A stretch of DNA of 64,000 nucleotides. It comes from DAOUVR01 sp034430535. Its GTDB lineage: Bacteria > Chloroflexota > Dehalococcoidia > E44-bin15. The stretch spans positions 17,249-81,248 of the forward strand of contig CAYUCL010000006.1 in the NCBI GenBank assembly GCA_964443325.1, in the 5' to 3' direction. Of this stretch, positions 43,034 to 52,758 are shown piece after piece. The translations under genes and the position numbers were made by a program. Within the stretch, counting starts at the first letter, position 1, and each line of letters begins with the position of its first letter. The notes beneath the pieces are model-generated. The model did not search any database. It saw only the letters and a list, made by a program, of their open reading frames with translations, and was not told where the DNA came from.

Positions 43034-43885
43034 ATGAAACGCGGTCGTGAAGGTTATCCTCAGCAAATGCGAGATGTGAAGCGTATCCTGGACAGGGTCT
43101 TTGTGTACTCTGGGTCAAAAGCATTGTATTTTGGCGTCAAAAAGAAGGATGAGCATTCAATAAAGTGCCCAATACTGCTGTACCACACGATAGGCGATGG
43201 CGCTCTTTCGCCACGTCTACTGACTGAGCACATTGACTTCCTTTCTTCCCGTTTTCAGTTAATAACTCTAAGAGGTCTGTACCAAGGAGTAACCAGCGGT
43301 AATCTCCCCCAAAACCCCCTTGTTATAACCTTTGATGATGGGTATAGAGATAATTATGAGCTTGCTCTGCCAACACTTGAGAAATATCAAGTTGTCGCCA
43401 CTGTATTTGTAGCCACAGGATATGTGGGCAGTCAATTTCAAGGGAAACCAACCATGACTCCAGGACAGATTAGAGCACTGGCAGACTATGGTATCGAGAT
43501 AGGAGGCCATAGCGTGACACACCCTGACCTAAGGCAGCTAAACCGATGCGATCTGAGAAAGGAACTGGCGGCAAGCAAAGCCAGACTTGAGGACATCACG
43601 GGTGTTGAACTGGTTTCATTTGCATATCCAAGCGGACTCTATAACTCCGAGGTCGTAGAAATGGTTGAAGAGGTCGGGTTCAAAATAGCTGTAACCACGG
43701 TTCATGATTTCCTGGTGAACCCGGACAGGCTATTTGTGTGTCCACGCCTTCTGGTATATTCGTATGACTCTTGTAAGGATTTAGAAGCAAAACTAAATGG
43801 CGACCAACACTGGCTGAAGATGGCTCACATAGTCTCCCTACCGATGCTAAGTAGGCTGGAGGCTAAATCTGTTATTGGGGGGTGA
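43034..43885 (+). CDS. Polysaccharide deacetylase (NodB/CE4 family)
   Basis: 283 residues. Metal-dependent deacetylase of N-acetylated glycans. Motif 1 is VITFDDGYRDNYELALPTLE (catalytic Asp and metal Asp), motif 2 is GGHSVTHPDLRQL (two metal His), motif 3 is VSFAYPSGLYNSEV. The region before motif 1 (CPILLYHTIGD, LTEHIDFLSSRFQLITL) is typical of CE4 proteins that act on exopolysaccharides such as PgaB or on lipid-linked glycans. No signal peptide is obvious, so it may act inside the cell on a lipid-linked precursor. Confidence 0.92.
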   Translation: MKRGREGYPQQMRDVKRILDRVFVYSGSKALYFGVKKKDEHSIKCPILLYHTIGDGALSPRLLTEHIDFLSSRFQLITLRGLYQGVTSGNLPQNPLVITFDDGYRDNYELALPTLEKYQVVATVFVATGYVGSQFQGKPTMTPGQIRALADYGIEIGGHSVTHPDLRQLNRCDLRKELAASKARLEDITGVELVSFAYPSGLYNSEVVEMVEEVGFKIAVTTVHDFLVNPDRLFVCPRLLVYSYDSCKDLEAKLNGDQHWLKMAHIVSLPMLSRLEAKSVIGG

Positions 43886-43962
43886 AGACCATGACTACCG
43901 ATGGGGAGAGAGAAAGATACTAACTTTGCAAGCTGGATGTGACTCAATAGGAGGTAATCATC

Positions 43963-44736
43963 ATGTTGAGCGTGGAGAAGAGCGTGCTTTTATTCAAAGT
44001 CAAGGAAATACATTTCTCAGAGCATCCGTATGATGTCGAGGGATGCCATGTTGTAAGCTTTCCCTTATGCAGGGACAAGGTAGAAGCCGATGGTTTTACC
44101 AGAGTTGAGTCGCTGACTTCGGTTATCGACTTGACCCAGGATTTGGATGAAATATGGCGCAAATTGGACAAGAAATCTTCTCGATATTCGATAAGGCGGG
44201 CACAACAAGATGGAATCAATTTGAGGATAAATAGGGATTACGACGAATTCTATCAGATGAACAAGAACCTGCTGAAGAATAAGGGCTTCAGTACGATATA
44301 TGTTGTGGGGGTTCCAAAGGCCGATGTAATGGAAAAGTATGGCACCCTGTTTACTGCCGAACATAAAGGAGAGACCCTCGGAGGACATCTTTATTTGGAA
44401 GATGGGGCCAATATAAAGCTTTGGTACAGCGCTTCAAAGCGGTTAGGCGTGGATAGAGATAAGGCGACATTGATAGGCAATGCCAACCGCCTACTCCACT
44501 GGGAGGCAATAAAATACGCCAAAGACAAGGGCATAAAGGAGTTCGATTGGGGAGGGTTGTGCTCACAAGAGGAAGCCGATAAAGACGAGAGGCTGAAGGC
44601 GATAAATTCATTTAAGTTGAGTTTCGGCGGCGAAATAGTAACTTATTATTCCTATCAAAAAGTCTATTCCAAAGCCTATGAGCTAGCACAATTCCTGTAT
44701 GGTTTGGCAAGTGGCGGAATAAGGCCGGTGAAATAG
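43963..44736 (+). CDS. FemAB-like GNAT transferase
   Basis: 257 residues resembling the FemA/FemB/FemX family, which adds amino acids to cell-wall or glycan acceptors, often from aminoacyl-tRNA. Visible landmarks are SVIDLTQDLDEIWRKLDKKS, SRYSIRRAQQDGINLRI (basic loop), YVVGVPKADVMEKYGTLFTA, GGHLYLEDGANIKLWYSAS and HWEAIKYAKDKGIKEFDWGG. It resembles the single-GNAT forms found in exopolysaccharide clusters rather than full-length FemA. AGGAGGT upstream of ATG 43963 is a strong RBS. It could modify the glycan made here with an amino acid. Confidence 0.82.
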   Translation: MLSVEKSVLLFKVKEIHFSEHPYDVEGCHVVSFPLCRDKVEADGFTRVESLTSVIDLTQDLDEIWRKLDKKSSRYSIRRAQQDGINLRINRDYDEFYQMNKNLLKNKGFSTIYVVGVPKADVMEKYGTLFTAEHKGETLGGHLYLEDGANIKLWYSASKRLGVDRDKATLIGNANRLLHWEAIKYAKDKGIKEFDWGGLCSQEEADKDERLKAINSFKLSFGGEIVTYYSYQKVYSKAYELAQFLYGLASGGIRPVK

Positions 44737-44914
44737 AGCAATAGGGAAGCCACGCTCATCCTTTGATGTCAAAAATTTGGAGGGGACTGAATACGCTCTC
44801 ATTGTATCACTGAGGGAAAACAAAAAGGCGCTAAGGAAAGCGTTGCCGGACGAATGATATGCAGGAAGTGATAACGACCGAGTCTGAGACAACTTCATCT
44901 GTTGGGGATCGAAA

Positions 44915-46108
44915 ATGAGAATCTGCCAGATAACCAATGTGTTCCCACCGGTGGGAGCAGGGGGAGCACAAACGCACAATCATTCGCTGGTCAGATACCT
45001 CATCCAAAGAGGCTATGATGTGGATGTAATAGTTGTTAGGTCTCCCCTTCTATCAGAAAGGGAAGCTGCTGAGGCAGCAAATAACGTTAATAAAGGAATC
45101 AAGGTTCATAACATCTGGTATAACGGATTTCCCTTCTGGGTTTTTCGGGTGAGAAACAAGATCAAGGAAATTGAAAAGGAAGGGGAAATAGATATCTTTG
45201 ACATTCATTCGATTTATGACGTTTTCATTTTTCTTTTCCAAAGGAGAACAATTCTCTACTCCTTGCATTTTTTTGAGCTCAGTTGCCCTGGTCCGCAGCC
45301 GAATCGTACTCCACGGCCTTGCCTGCCTTCCTTTAGAAAATGCTGGCGATGCTGCGGGGTTAGGAATTATTTTCTGTGGAGATCTGTAAGATGGCTTGCT
45401 ACAAAAAAGGTAACAAGATTCATGGTCAAATATGAGTATATGAAGAGACTGGCGGTTGAAAGTGGAATAGCAGAGGACAAAATTGAGGTAGTTCCATTCT
45501 GGCTAGATGTGGATAGATTTTGGGAGAGAGCGAACAATACCGGATTCAGAATGAACGTGATAGATGAGGGGGATAAGCTGATTGTCCATGTAGGGAGACT
45601 ATCTCCAGAAAACGGAGTCCTAGAATTGCTAAAGGCTTTTACCATTTTGGGCAAGAAGATCAGCAATGCCAAGCTGGTGTTGGTGGGGGACGGCATTTTG
45701 AAAAAACATATGGATGCTTTTTGCAGCGAGAATCATATCGAGAACAAGGTTGTTTTTGTTGGAGCCGTACAGCGTGAAGATGTCTTCAAATATTTGTCTA
45801 TAGCTGATTGTGCCGTTTCTTGCCAGCTTACTCATAACTATAACTGGGCCTTACTGGAGTATATGTGCGCACAAAAGCCGATTGTGGCAACGAATGTCGG
45901 AGGAACATCGGAGATACTAACGGATGGATATAGCGCCATACTCGCCGAGCCGACACCCGAATCACTAAGTTCGAAAATGCAACTAATGCTGGAGAATCCA
46001 CAGTTGGGCAAGAAATTGGCGCAGAATGCTCTAACAATAGTGAAAGAAAAGCACACGCTTGAGAATCTAAAGAAATATGAGGAGCTGGTCCATAGGTTGA
46101 AAGAATGA
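44915..46108 (+). CDS. Family 4 glycosyltransferase with Cys-rich insert
   Basis: 397-residue GT4. N-terminal MRICQITNVFPPVGAGGAQT with the usual glycine loop; donor lobe with LIVHVGRLSPENGVLELLKA, LVLVGDGILKKHMD, SIADCAVSCQL, LLEYMCAQKPIVATNVGGTS. Between the lobes (about 125-155) is a Cys cluster, ELSCPGPQPNRTPRPC followed by KCWRCCG, five cysteines likely to bind zinc or iron; such inserts occur in some GT4 enzymes of polysaccharide loci. The ATG is preceded by a weak RBS. The TGA overlaps the ATG of the next gene (ATGA). Confidence 0.9.
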   Translation: MRICQITNVFPPVGAGGAQTHNHSLVRYLIQRGYDVDVIVVRSPLLSEREAAEAANNVNKGIKVHNIWYNGFPFWVFRVRNKIKEIEKEGEIDIFDIHSIYDVFIFLFQRRTILYSLHFFELSCPGPQPNRTPRPCLPSFRKCWRCCGVRNYFLWRSVRWLATKKVTRFMVKYEYMKRLAVESGIAEDKIEVVPFWLDVDRFWERANNTGFRMNVIDEGDKLIVHVGRLSPENGVLELLKAFTILGKKISNAKLVLVGDGILKKHMDAFCSENHIENKVVFVGAVQREDVFKYLSIADCAVSCQLTHNYNWALLEYMCAQKPIVATNVGGTSEILTDGYSAILAEPTPESLSSKMQLMLENPQLGKKLAQNALTIVKEKHTLENLKKYEELVHRLKE

Positions 46109-47277
46109 ACGTATGTATGATCGCTTCGGGATATCCGTCTAACGATATGCCAGTTCGAGATATTTTTATCCACGAACAGGCAAAAGAAATTGTAAGACAA
46201 GGGGTGAATGTTCATGTAATTACTCCAGGCGATGATGATAGCCTAAGACAGGAAACCATTGAAGGAGTGCGTGTTTATCGGGTGATGAATACTAAGTTCA
46301 AGCCCGAACGTCTGTTCCCTTTTGTTTTTGCTATGAAAGCTATGAGAAAAGCGGCACAGCTTGATAGAAAAGAGGAATTTGACGTCATCCATTCGCATTT
46401 CGCCGACCATGCTGGCTTTGCCGGTGCAATAATATCTAAGGTCTTGGGGAGGCCTTTCGTGATAACCGCGCATGGTTATGATGTATTTTATAGCAAAGAG
46501 CTAGGCTATGGTATAGGCACAACTTGGCTGGGGCGAGTTTACGTGTTCTTCATCCTTAGATGTGCTGATAGGATTTTCCCAGTCAGTAACACTTTAAAGA
46601 GGCACTGTATCACCAAGTGGCACATTAAGCCCAAAAAGCTGGAGGTGATCCACAATGGCATTTATATTCAACAACTGCCGGAGGAAGACGAACTGAATAG
46701 GTTTAGGTCGACCTTGAACATAGATAATAAGAAAGTAATTTTTAGCGTTTCCTCACTGATAAAGAGAAAAGGACAGCAGCATATTATTAAGGCGTTACCC
46801 GCCGTTGTCGAGGAAGTCCCGGATGCTGTCTTTGTCTTAGTGGGGGAAGGACCATACTTGACTGAATTGGAACAGCTAGTAAGGGAGTTAAACCTAGAAA
46901 GCTATGTAAAAATAATCAATAGGTTTGCCGATAGAAGTGAATTGCCGATGTTCTTCAGCATTTGTGATGTCTTCACATTAGTGAGCGTTCTGGAGAGCTT
47001 TGGCATAGTGTATATTGAGGCTTTGGCTTTGGGTAAGCCGGTAATAGGCAGTCGCGGGGAGGGCGATGAGGACTTTATCGTAGATGGTGAAAATGGCTTC
47101 CTGGTAGACCCTAATGATACAGATGGGTTGGCAAGAAAAATAGTGACCCTACTAAAAGATGAGAGTTTAAGAGAAAGCATGGGTAAGAAAGGCCAAAGAG
47201 CTGTGATGGAAGGCTATCTATGGAAACATAGTGTGCAAAGTCTCATAAGGAGCTATAAGGAGCTTATCAATCGATGA
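46105..47277 (+). CDS. Family 4 glycosyltransferase
   Basis: 390-residue GT4. NVCMIASGYPSNDMPVRDIF, HSHFADHAGFAGAIISKVLG, VITAHGYDVFYSKELG, IHNGIYIQQLP, VIFSVSSLIKRKGQQHIIKA, FVLVGEGPYLTELEQL, and the donor signature ESFGIVYIEALALGKPVIGS with NGFLVDPND. The ATGA start overlap couples it to the preceding glycosyltransferase. It could be a Wzx-dependent repeat-unit assembly enzyme, since the flippase gene is two genes downstream. Acceptor unknown. Confidence 0.92.
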   Translation: MNVCMIASGYPSNDMPVRDIFIHEQAKEIVRQGVNVHVITPGDDDSLRQETIEGVRVYRVMNTKFKPERLFPFVFAMKAMRKAAQLDRKEEFDVIHSHFADHAGFAGAIISKVLGRPFVITAHGYDVFYSKELGYGIGTTWLGRVYVFFILRCADRIFPVSNTLKRHCITKWHIKPKKLEVIHNGIYIQQLPEEDELNRFRSTLNIDNKKVIFSVSSLIKRKGQQHIIKALPAVVEEVPDAVFVLVGEGPYLTELEQLVRELNLESYVKIINRFADRSELPMFFSICDVFTLVSVLESFGIVYIEALALGKPVIGSRGEGDEDFIVDGENGFLVDPNDTDGLARKIVTLLKDESLRESMGKKGQRAVMEGYLWKHSVQSLIRSYKELINR

Positions 47278-47450
47278 ATGGACTGAAGGAAGCACTGGGT
47301 ACACTAAAGAATACTATATCGGTTGACATACGGGACGCCCGGGTTTCCCTTGGGACCAAGGATGTTCAGTTACCTGCCCCTATGCATTACCGAACGACCC
47401 GAGAATACCGGCCTTGGGCTACGATACCTATGAATGCTTGCAAAATCTGA
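47274..47450 (+). CDS. Possible 58-residue hypothetical protein or gene remnant
   Basis: The ATG at 47274 overlaps the TGA of the glycosyltransferase. The frame reads MNGLKEALGTLKNTISVDIR then DARVSLGTKDVQLPAPMHYR and ends PMNACKI before TGA. No family is recognised. The overlap argues for translation; the short length and lack of conserved motifs argue that it is the 5' remnant of a truncated gene. Confidence 0.3.
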   Translation: MNGLKEALGTLKNTISVDIRDARVSLGTKDVQLPAPMHYRTTREYRPWATIPMNACKI

Positions 47451-47483
47451 CTGAGAAATAAGGACATATGAAAGGATTTGTTG

Positions 47484-49436
47484 GTGACAAGAGAAGTGCA
47501 AGCGGGTCCTAGAGGCCCAGTGGCAAAGAAAAGAGAGCCATCCAAAATTCCTGCAGTCTTGGTCCTATGTGGAGGCATTCTATTAATATTTTGGGGTGTC
47601 GTTGGTGGTGAGCTTATCCCAGCGAAAGGCATTGCTTTGACTTTGGCAGGTCTGGGCTACTTGCTGATAAGGAAGCGAATTCCTGCCAAGTTAAAAATGG
47701 CAATTCCATCAAGCCTGCAACGAAAGCCCTCTATATCTCTCATACTAAATATCGTTTTCCTCATAGCGTTTTCTTATACCCTAATCACAGTAGCTACGTA
47801 TGACGTTTACTCTATTCCGGTGGGTTATTTTGTATCCACTGTGGTTATGTGCATTGTGATAGCTTTAGATGTGTTCCTCATGCCACGTGAAAAAACAGCC
47901 TACACTTACATCATCCTTGTAAAAATAATCGTTCTATCATTGCTTCTGATATGGATTCCGCACAACCAATTCCCCAATATCGGGACTGACCCTTGGTATC
48001 ATATGAGTTTTGTAGAAGCCATATTAAGAGGATCGCATATTCCTTCAATCGGTTATGACTATTATCGCGATTTTACCGCAATGCACTTTCTTGTAGCAGC
48101 AATTAAAGAGATGACTGGCTTGGGGATTATGAATTCCATGATGCTCGTAGGCTCGATTGTGGTTGCATGCTTGTCGGTTCTTTTTTGTCTGGGGAAGGTC
48201 CTTTTTAGTGAAAGGGTGGGTTTGCTTGGAGCCCTGCTGTTAGGTGTTACTAGTACCTTTGTTTTTTGGGGGTACTATATTATCCCAATGACGTTAGGCA
48301 TAGGTCTAGCTGTAGTGCTGACCTACTTGATGATTAGAAGGACAACTGCGTCACGGAGACCGGCTTTTACGGCCCTCTTTTTGCTCGCAACGTTCGTAAT
48401 AGTTTATACACATACCATCGTAGGAATTATTTGCCTAGTAGTGGCTATGTCGATGTATTTAGGCGAGAAGTTGCTCTCTGTTAGGTCAAGGGGAAAACTA
48501 TCGGCCTATGTGTCCTTCGTAACTCCCCTTTTGTTTGGGGTTGTGATGATATCTTACTGGGCATATGTCTCGGGCTATTTCTTTTCCGAAGCAGTTCATG
48601 GTCTGGCGCATGTTTTTTCATTCCCGACCTCGGAATATGTATGGACTAAAATACCCAATGATATTACGCCAGCTATTCTGAAGAGCATTGGATTTATGTG
48701 CCTAATAGGATTAGGGGCTGTGGCCATTCTATATAGCTGGGACCACAGGAAGGATTATCGAACGTCCCTGATGTTGATTGCGGCTGGCTTGGGAGTGGTA
48801 ATTGTTCTATATGCGGGTTATCTGTCGGGCCTTGCTGAGATCTTGGTTTCCGATAGATGGGACGTCTTCATGTTCATGCTCTTCTCTATCTTGGCAGGCT
48901 TGGGGGTCTTCTTAGTCTACTGTAGTTTCCGAGGCAAGCTACTGAAGCTATTTAGCATCAGCTTGATAGTCCTGGTTTTCTCCTTCACTATGATATCTAC
49001 TTCACTACTTGGTCATAGCAATCCCCTGGTGGATAAAGACGCATCGCAAAGGGGTTTCTTTTTTGACAGTGAGATAGTGGCCGCAGATACAATTTCAAGC
49101 CTTTATGATGGGAAAATAATATCTGATTACTTTCATGACAACTACTTCGAGCTCGTTCTTGGCAGAGAAACTGGGGATATATATTATTCTTTCATTGTCC
49201 CGGAGGAGGCCAAAGTCAAGGACGTTATAGTCATCAGGAGATATATCCTCAACTATATCTTTGCATCCACAAGACCTGTGGAGGAAATCAAGGTGTACGC
49301 AAACGTCGGTGTGCTTCTCAATGAAACACAGAAAGACAAGGTAAGAAGCCTGAATGAAGATCCGATTTACAGCAAGATATATTGCAATAGTGAAGTAGTT
49401 GCCTATATGCCCCAGCCAATGGAAGAGGGCGAATGA
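47484..49436 (+). CDS. Multi-helix membrane protein, GT-C glycosyltransferase-like
   Basis: 650-residue integral membrane protein with about 13 hydrophobic helices in the first 520 residues and a soluble C-terminal part (about 525-650). Between helices near residue 165 the loop PHNQFPNIGTDPWYHMSFVE resembles the first outside loop of GT-C enzymes (oligosaccharyl transferase or GT39-like), where an acidic residue (GTDPW) contributes to catalysis. It may transfer a sugar from a polyprenyl-phosphate donor on the outside, or be a polymerase (Wzy-like). TTG 47478 and 47481 are in frame, but GTG 47484 has AAAGGA at the best spacing. Confidence 0.72.
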   Translation: MTREVQAGPRGPVAKKREPSKIPAVLVLCGGILLIFWGVVGGELIPAKGIALTLAGLGYLLIRKRIPAKLKMAIPSSLQRKPSISLILNIVFLIAFSYTLITVATYDVYSIPVGYFVSTVVMCIVIALDVFLMPREKTAYTYIILVKIIVLSLLLIWIPHNQFPNIGTDPWYHMSFVEAILRGSHIPSIGYDYYRDFTAMHFLVAAIKEMTGLGIMNSMMLVGSIVVACLSVLFCLGKVLFSERVGLLGALLLGVTSTFVFWGYYIIPMTLGIGLAVVLTYLMIRRTTASRRPAFTALFLLATFVIVYTHTIVGIICLVVAMSMYLGEKLLSVRSRGKLSAYVSFVTPLLFGVVMISYWAYVSGYFFSEAVHGLAHVFSFPTSEYVWTKIPNDITPAILKSIGFMCLIGLGAVAILYSWDHRKDYRTSLMLIAAGLGVVIVLYAGYLSGLAEILVSDRWDVFMFMLFSILAGLGVFLVYCSFRGKLLKLFSISLIVLVFSFTMISTSLLGHSNPLVDKDASQRGFFFDSEIVAADTISSLYDGKIISDYFHDNYFELVLGRETGDIYYSFIVPEEAKVKDVIVIRRYILNYIFASTRPVEEIKVYANVGVLLNETQKDKVRSLNEDPIYSKIYCNSEVVAYMPQPMEEGE

Positions 49437-49437
49437 T

Positions 49438-50745
49438 TTGAATTTTACGAAGAATGTCACAAGCGTGCTTGTCACCAATATCTTGATTTTTCTTGTGAGC
49501 ATACCCAATGCCATTATTGTCGCTAGAGTATTGGGACCAGAGGGTAAAGGAATATATGCCCTTGTAATGCTAGTTCCAGGTATGCTGTACATATTGGCCA
49601 ACCTCGGACTCAGTGGAGCAAATATATATTTCATCGGTTCAAAGAAGTTTAGTCCTACAGATATAGCATCCAATTCCTTGGTGTTTGGATTTATGGTCAG
49701 CATTCTCCTCGGCATTCTTTTCGCGCTGGCTTATAGGTTTTTCCTTTATCCTTTTTTTGCCGATGTAGAGCCTCTACTCATTTATTTAATTATATTGAGC
49801 CTGCCGTTTTCCCTCATTGCTGTCTATTTCAAAGGGATTCTGCTGGCGAAATTCAAAATCAAGGAATATAACCTGTTAAATACACTTGATCCTCTATTGC
49901 TGCTAATTGGTGTCGCACTACTATTGATTCTGTTCAACAAGGGGATATTCTCACTTGTTTTACTATCTATCTTGGTTACGGTAATCACATTATGCGTTTC
50001 CTCCTTCTTGGTACATAAGATGACAAAGATCAGGTTTCTCCTAAGAGTAAATATGCTAAAGGAATCCCTGAAATATGGAGTTAGAGTATACCTCGCAAAT
50101 ATACTTACTTTCCTTTGCTATCGGTTGGACATGTTGCTGGTAGCCTATTATCTTGGCGCAACGCAGGTTGGATTCTACGCTCTCGCGGTGGGAATGGCTG
50201 AAATGGTGTGGATCTTATCTCGTGCTGTGCAAACAATTTTGTTTCCACTGGTATCCTCTTCGGAGCAGAGCGAATCCAGGGTACTGTCGGCAGTGGTGGC
50301 TAGGCATACATTGTTTTTGAGCCTTTTGGGCTGTATTGGATTGGCAGTTGTTGGCAGGTGGGTGATAGAGATTTTCTATGGCTCACAGTTTCTTCCCAGC
50401 TTCGTGCCACTATTGATTCTCTTACCTGGGATTCTGTCATTTGCTTTCGTCGGCGCTCCAGTATCCTATTTATCTGGCATAGGGAGGCCCATATTTGCTA
50501 CATGGGCCTCATTAATAGCCTTAGTTGTCAATATTGGATTGAATATGATACTTATTCCAAAATGGGGAATTGCAGGGGCAGCATTTGCCACCACGATAGC
50601 ATATTCATTAGCGACTTTGATAGTTTTGTTGTCGTATCTGAAGATGTCACAGAATATGTTAGCCAGTTGCATGATTATGAACTCAGATGATTTCAGAATC
50701 TACTTTAATCTAGTTGCAAAGGTATTACGTAGAAGGAAAAAGTAG
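49438..50745 (+). CDS. Oligosaccharide flippase (Wzx / MATE-like polysaccharide exporter)
   Basis: 435-residue membrane protein of the polysaccharide-transport branch of the MOP/MATE superfamily, expected to move lipid-linked repeat units across the membrane. About 12-14 helices; a typical start is NVTSVLVTNILIFLVSIPNA with RVLGPEGKGIYALVMLVPGM, and YGVRVYLANILTFLCYRLDM, YYLGATQVGFYALAVGMAEM and IAGAAFATTIAYSLATLIVL follow. The TTG at 49438, one base after the previous stop and downstream of GAGGG, is preferred to a frame extension to 49399. It is the last gene of the + strand locus and ends against the minus-strand methyltransferase remnant. Confidence 0.88.
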   Translation: MNFTKNVTSVLVTNILIFLVSIPNAIIVARVLGPEGKGIYALVMLVPGMLYILANLGLSGANIYFIGSKKFSPTDIASNSLVFGFMVSILLGILFALAYRFFLYPFFADVEPLLIYLIILSLPFSLIAVYFKGILLAKFKIKEYNLLNTLDPLLLLIGVALLLILFNKGIFSLVLLSILVTVITLCVSSFLVHKMTKIRFLLRVNMLKESLKYGVRVYLANILTFLCYRLDMLLVAYYLGATQVGFYALAVGMAEMVWILSRAVQTILFPLVSSSEQSESRVLSAVVARHTLFLSLLGCIGLAVVGRWVIEIFYGSQFLPSFVPLLILLPGILSFAFVGAPVSYLSGIGRPIFATWASLIALVVNIGLNMILIPKWGIAGAAFATTIAYSLATLIVLLSYLKMSQNMLASCMIMNSDDFRIYFNLVAKVLRRRKK

Positions 50746-51460
50746 TCAGGCCTGGTGCTGCAAAAATGGATCAGGCTTCTTTGAGGCAAGAATCACGGTG
50801 TACAGTCCCGACTTGGTCATCCGGAGAATTGGCTCAACAATATGGTAGTATAGCCAGTAATGATTGCGAATCTTATAACATACCGGTTCGAAATAGCTGG
50901 TGTAGATCCTTTGAATTTTGAAATAGTCAGATAGCAGTTCTGTAAGTTCGTCGATTGCTAACCAGCTTTCGATTGGTTGATCCCCCTTTATATCTAGTGC
51001 ATTAGCAACTCTCTTATTTGGCGTGGTCAATATCACATGGCCATCTTCAACCAAAAATTGATAAATCAATCTTATAAATTCTATTTGTTCGTCCTTGGCA
51101 AGATGCTCGATAACTTCAGATGATACAATCAGTTCATAGCCATTTTCCTCTATGGAGACATCAAAGAAAGGTGCGAAGATGAATAATGTGAGGATATCTC
51201 GCTTTAGCTATTGCAATAGCCGAATCCGAAATGTCTATCGCGGTTGTTTTGCCGTATTTTAACAAGTGACTGGTCAAATCACCGATGCCACAACCCAAAT
51301 CCAAAATCCTAGCATTCTGCTTAAGTTTTACATATCGAAGAGCTGACATTACAGTATTGTGACGGCAGACGGCTTCCACCTTTAGTGCTACGCTTAGGCT
51401 TTCTTCTTTCCAAAACGCATTGTAGTATTCTATTATAGATTTTCGATTTGAACTTCCCAC
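50746..51460 (-). pseudogene. SAM-dependent methyltransferase broken by a frameshift
   Basis: Read on the minus strand, residues from 51460 give ARILDLGCGIGDLTSHLLKY (motif I), TAIDISDSAIAIAKARYPHI, then the frame ends. One base shift near 51178 continues the protein as FDVSIEENGYELIVSSEVIE then HLAKDEQIEFIRFIDQFLVE and DGHVILTTPNKRVANALD, to a stop at 50746. The sum is a normal class-I methyltransferase of about 240 residues. A single frameshift may be genuine decay or a sequencing error. It lies next to the IS3 element, between the two convergent arms of the polysaccharide locus. Confidence 0.85.
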
Positions 51461-51505
51461 AAGAACTCACATTCTATCAAGTAGTTGGTGATATTGCAGC
51501 CTATA

Positions 51506-52411
51506 CTATTGCCTGTTAACCTTTGAACTTTGGCATAGAAGTGGAGTGCACCCCCATGGTTGGACAGGTAGGGTTAGTCCTTCCCAGGAAGGATGGCGGA
51601 GTAGCACGGTCTCTGGCTGAACAAGCAGAGACTCTTCAAACTCATTCGGTGGGCGATAACCCAGAGCCGAATGAAGCCTCTTCCGATTATAGACCTCCTC
51701 AATGAAGTAAGGAAGTCTTTCCAGTACATCTTTTAAAGTCTCATATTCACACAGGTAAACCTCCTCGTACTTAAGAGTCTTGAAAAAGCTCTCTATCACG
51801 GCATTCTCATAGGGGTTACCCGCCCGGGCCATGCTGATTTGAAACCCATGCCCCCTGAGCTCGGCCGTGTACTCATCTGAGGCATACTGCACTCCCTGGT
51901 CAGAGTGATGAATGACCCCTATGCCAGGCTGTCTTTCACCTATCGCCATGCGCAATGCCCTCAGTGCCAACGCTGTATCCAAGCTGGTAGAGATTGCATA
52001 CCCGATAACCCGCCTAGAAAAGGCATCCAGAATGGCTGCCAGGTAGACAAAGCCAGTCCGGATACGGATGTAAGTGATGTCGGGCAACCATACCTGACTC
52101 AGCCGGCTGACAGTCACCCCTTTGATAAGATTGGGATACCTGGGGAAGCGATGTCGGCTATCAGTGGTTTTCACCCACTTACGCCTCACCCGGCACAGCA
52201 GATCACTTTCCCTCATTAACCGCAGTACCTTCTTGTGATTCACTACCCATCCCTCTCGCTGCAGTTGTTTGGTAACCCTGCGACATCCGTATCGGGGAAA
52301 CTCAAGGCAAATAGCTTCAATACGGTCCACCAGGTCAGCCTCTGCTTCCATCCGGTCGGGGCTTTTGGTTTTGGGTTTGTAGTAGAAACTGCTCCTTGCA
52401 AGGTTCATCAA
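51506..52411 (-). CDS. IS3-family transposase OrfB (integrase core)
   Basis: 301-residue frame from TTG 52411 (ATG is the next codon). Integrase catalytic core with the DDE triad: Asp in VWLPDITYIRIRTG, Asp in VIHHSDQGVQYASDEY and Glu in NPYENAVIESFFKTLKYEEV, with an HTH_21-like region before it (YGCRRVTKQLQREGWVVNHK). The stop codon at 51506-51508 lies about 33 bp outside the left inverted repeat, so the last 11 or so residues come from the host sequence at this insertion. It is probably translated mainly as OrfAB through the -1 frameshift; the element looks potentially active. Confidence 0.93.
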   Translation of the reverse strand: MMNLARSSFYYKPKTKSPDRMEAEADLVDRIEAICLEFPRYGCRRVTKQLQREGWVVNHKKVLRLMRESDLLCRVRRKWVKTTDSRHRFPRYPNLIKGVTVSRLSQVWLPDITYIRIRTGFVYLAAILDAFSRRVIGYAISTSLDTALALRALRMAIGERQPGIGVIHHSDQGVQYASDEYTAELRGHGFQISMARAGNPYENAVIESFFKTLKYEEVYLCEYETLKDVLERLPYFIEEVYNRKRLHSALGYRPPNEFEESLLVQPETVLLRHPSWEGLTLPVQPWGCTPLLCQSSKVNRQ

Positions 52412-52758
52412 TCGACACCCCCGCCGGATATTGCTGACGAGGCATCCCCACCGTGCAATGACTTCGCGTTTCTTCTCGACTGGCTGAGGCTGTTCTGTAA
52501 CCCCTTTTTTAGGAATTCGTTCTCCAGGGTCAGCCTACCCACCAATCGCTCCAATTGCTCGATCCTGTCCCTAAGACCACCTTCTTCAGTGGGCTCATTA
52601 TCAAACTTGCCCCGGCTATATTGCTTCCTCCAGTGGTGAATTAAGCTTGATTGGATATTGTATCTACGGCAGATCTGAGCAGGGCGACTTTCGCCACTGA
52701 GCAACTCCTCGACTATCTGGCGCTTAAACTCTACACTGAAACTCCTCTGGTTCCTCAT
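52408..52758 (-). CDS. IS3-family transposase OrfA
   Basis: 116 residues. Helix-turn-helix of the HTH_Tnp_1 (IS3/IS911) type: RSFSVEFKRQIVEELLSGES, PAQICRRYNIQSSLIHHWRK, followed by a leucine-zipper-like helix, RDRIEQLERLVGRLTLENEF, ending in LKKG at the frameshift window. OrfA binds the inverted repeats. It overlaps orfB by four bases, and an AAAAAAG heptamer inside it should let some ribosomes shift -1 to make OrfAB. Confidence 0.93.
   Translation of the reverse strand: MRNQRSFSVEFKRQIVEELLSGESRPAQICRRYNIQSSLIHHWRKQYSRGKFDNEPTEEGGLRDRIEQLERLVGRLTLENEFLKKGLQNSLSQSRRNAKSLHGGDASSAISGGGVD
52504..52510 (-). promoter_or_regulatory. Slippery heptamer for programmed -1 frameshift in the IS3 transposase
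   Basis: On the minus strand AAAAAAG occupies 52510-52504. In the -1 frame after this site the reading continues without a stop (VTEQPQPVEKKREVIARWG, VSNIRRGCRLMNLARSS) straight into OrfB, as required for an OrfAB fusion transposase. Confidence 0.8.

Noticed and set aside
44780..44860. Readable tail TEYALIVSLRENKKALRKAL before the glycosyltransferase at 44915
   Set aside because: Looks like the end of a glycosyltransferase, but it is too short and without other support to call a pseudogene.
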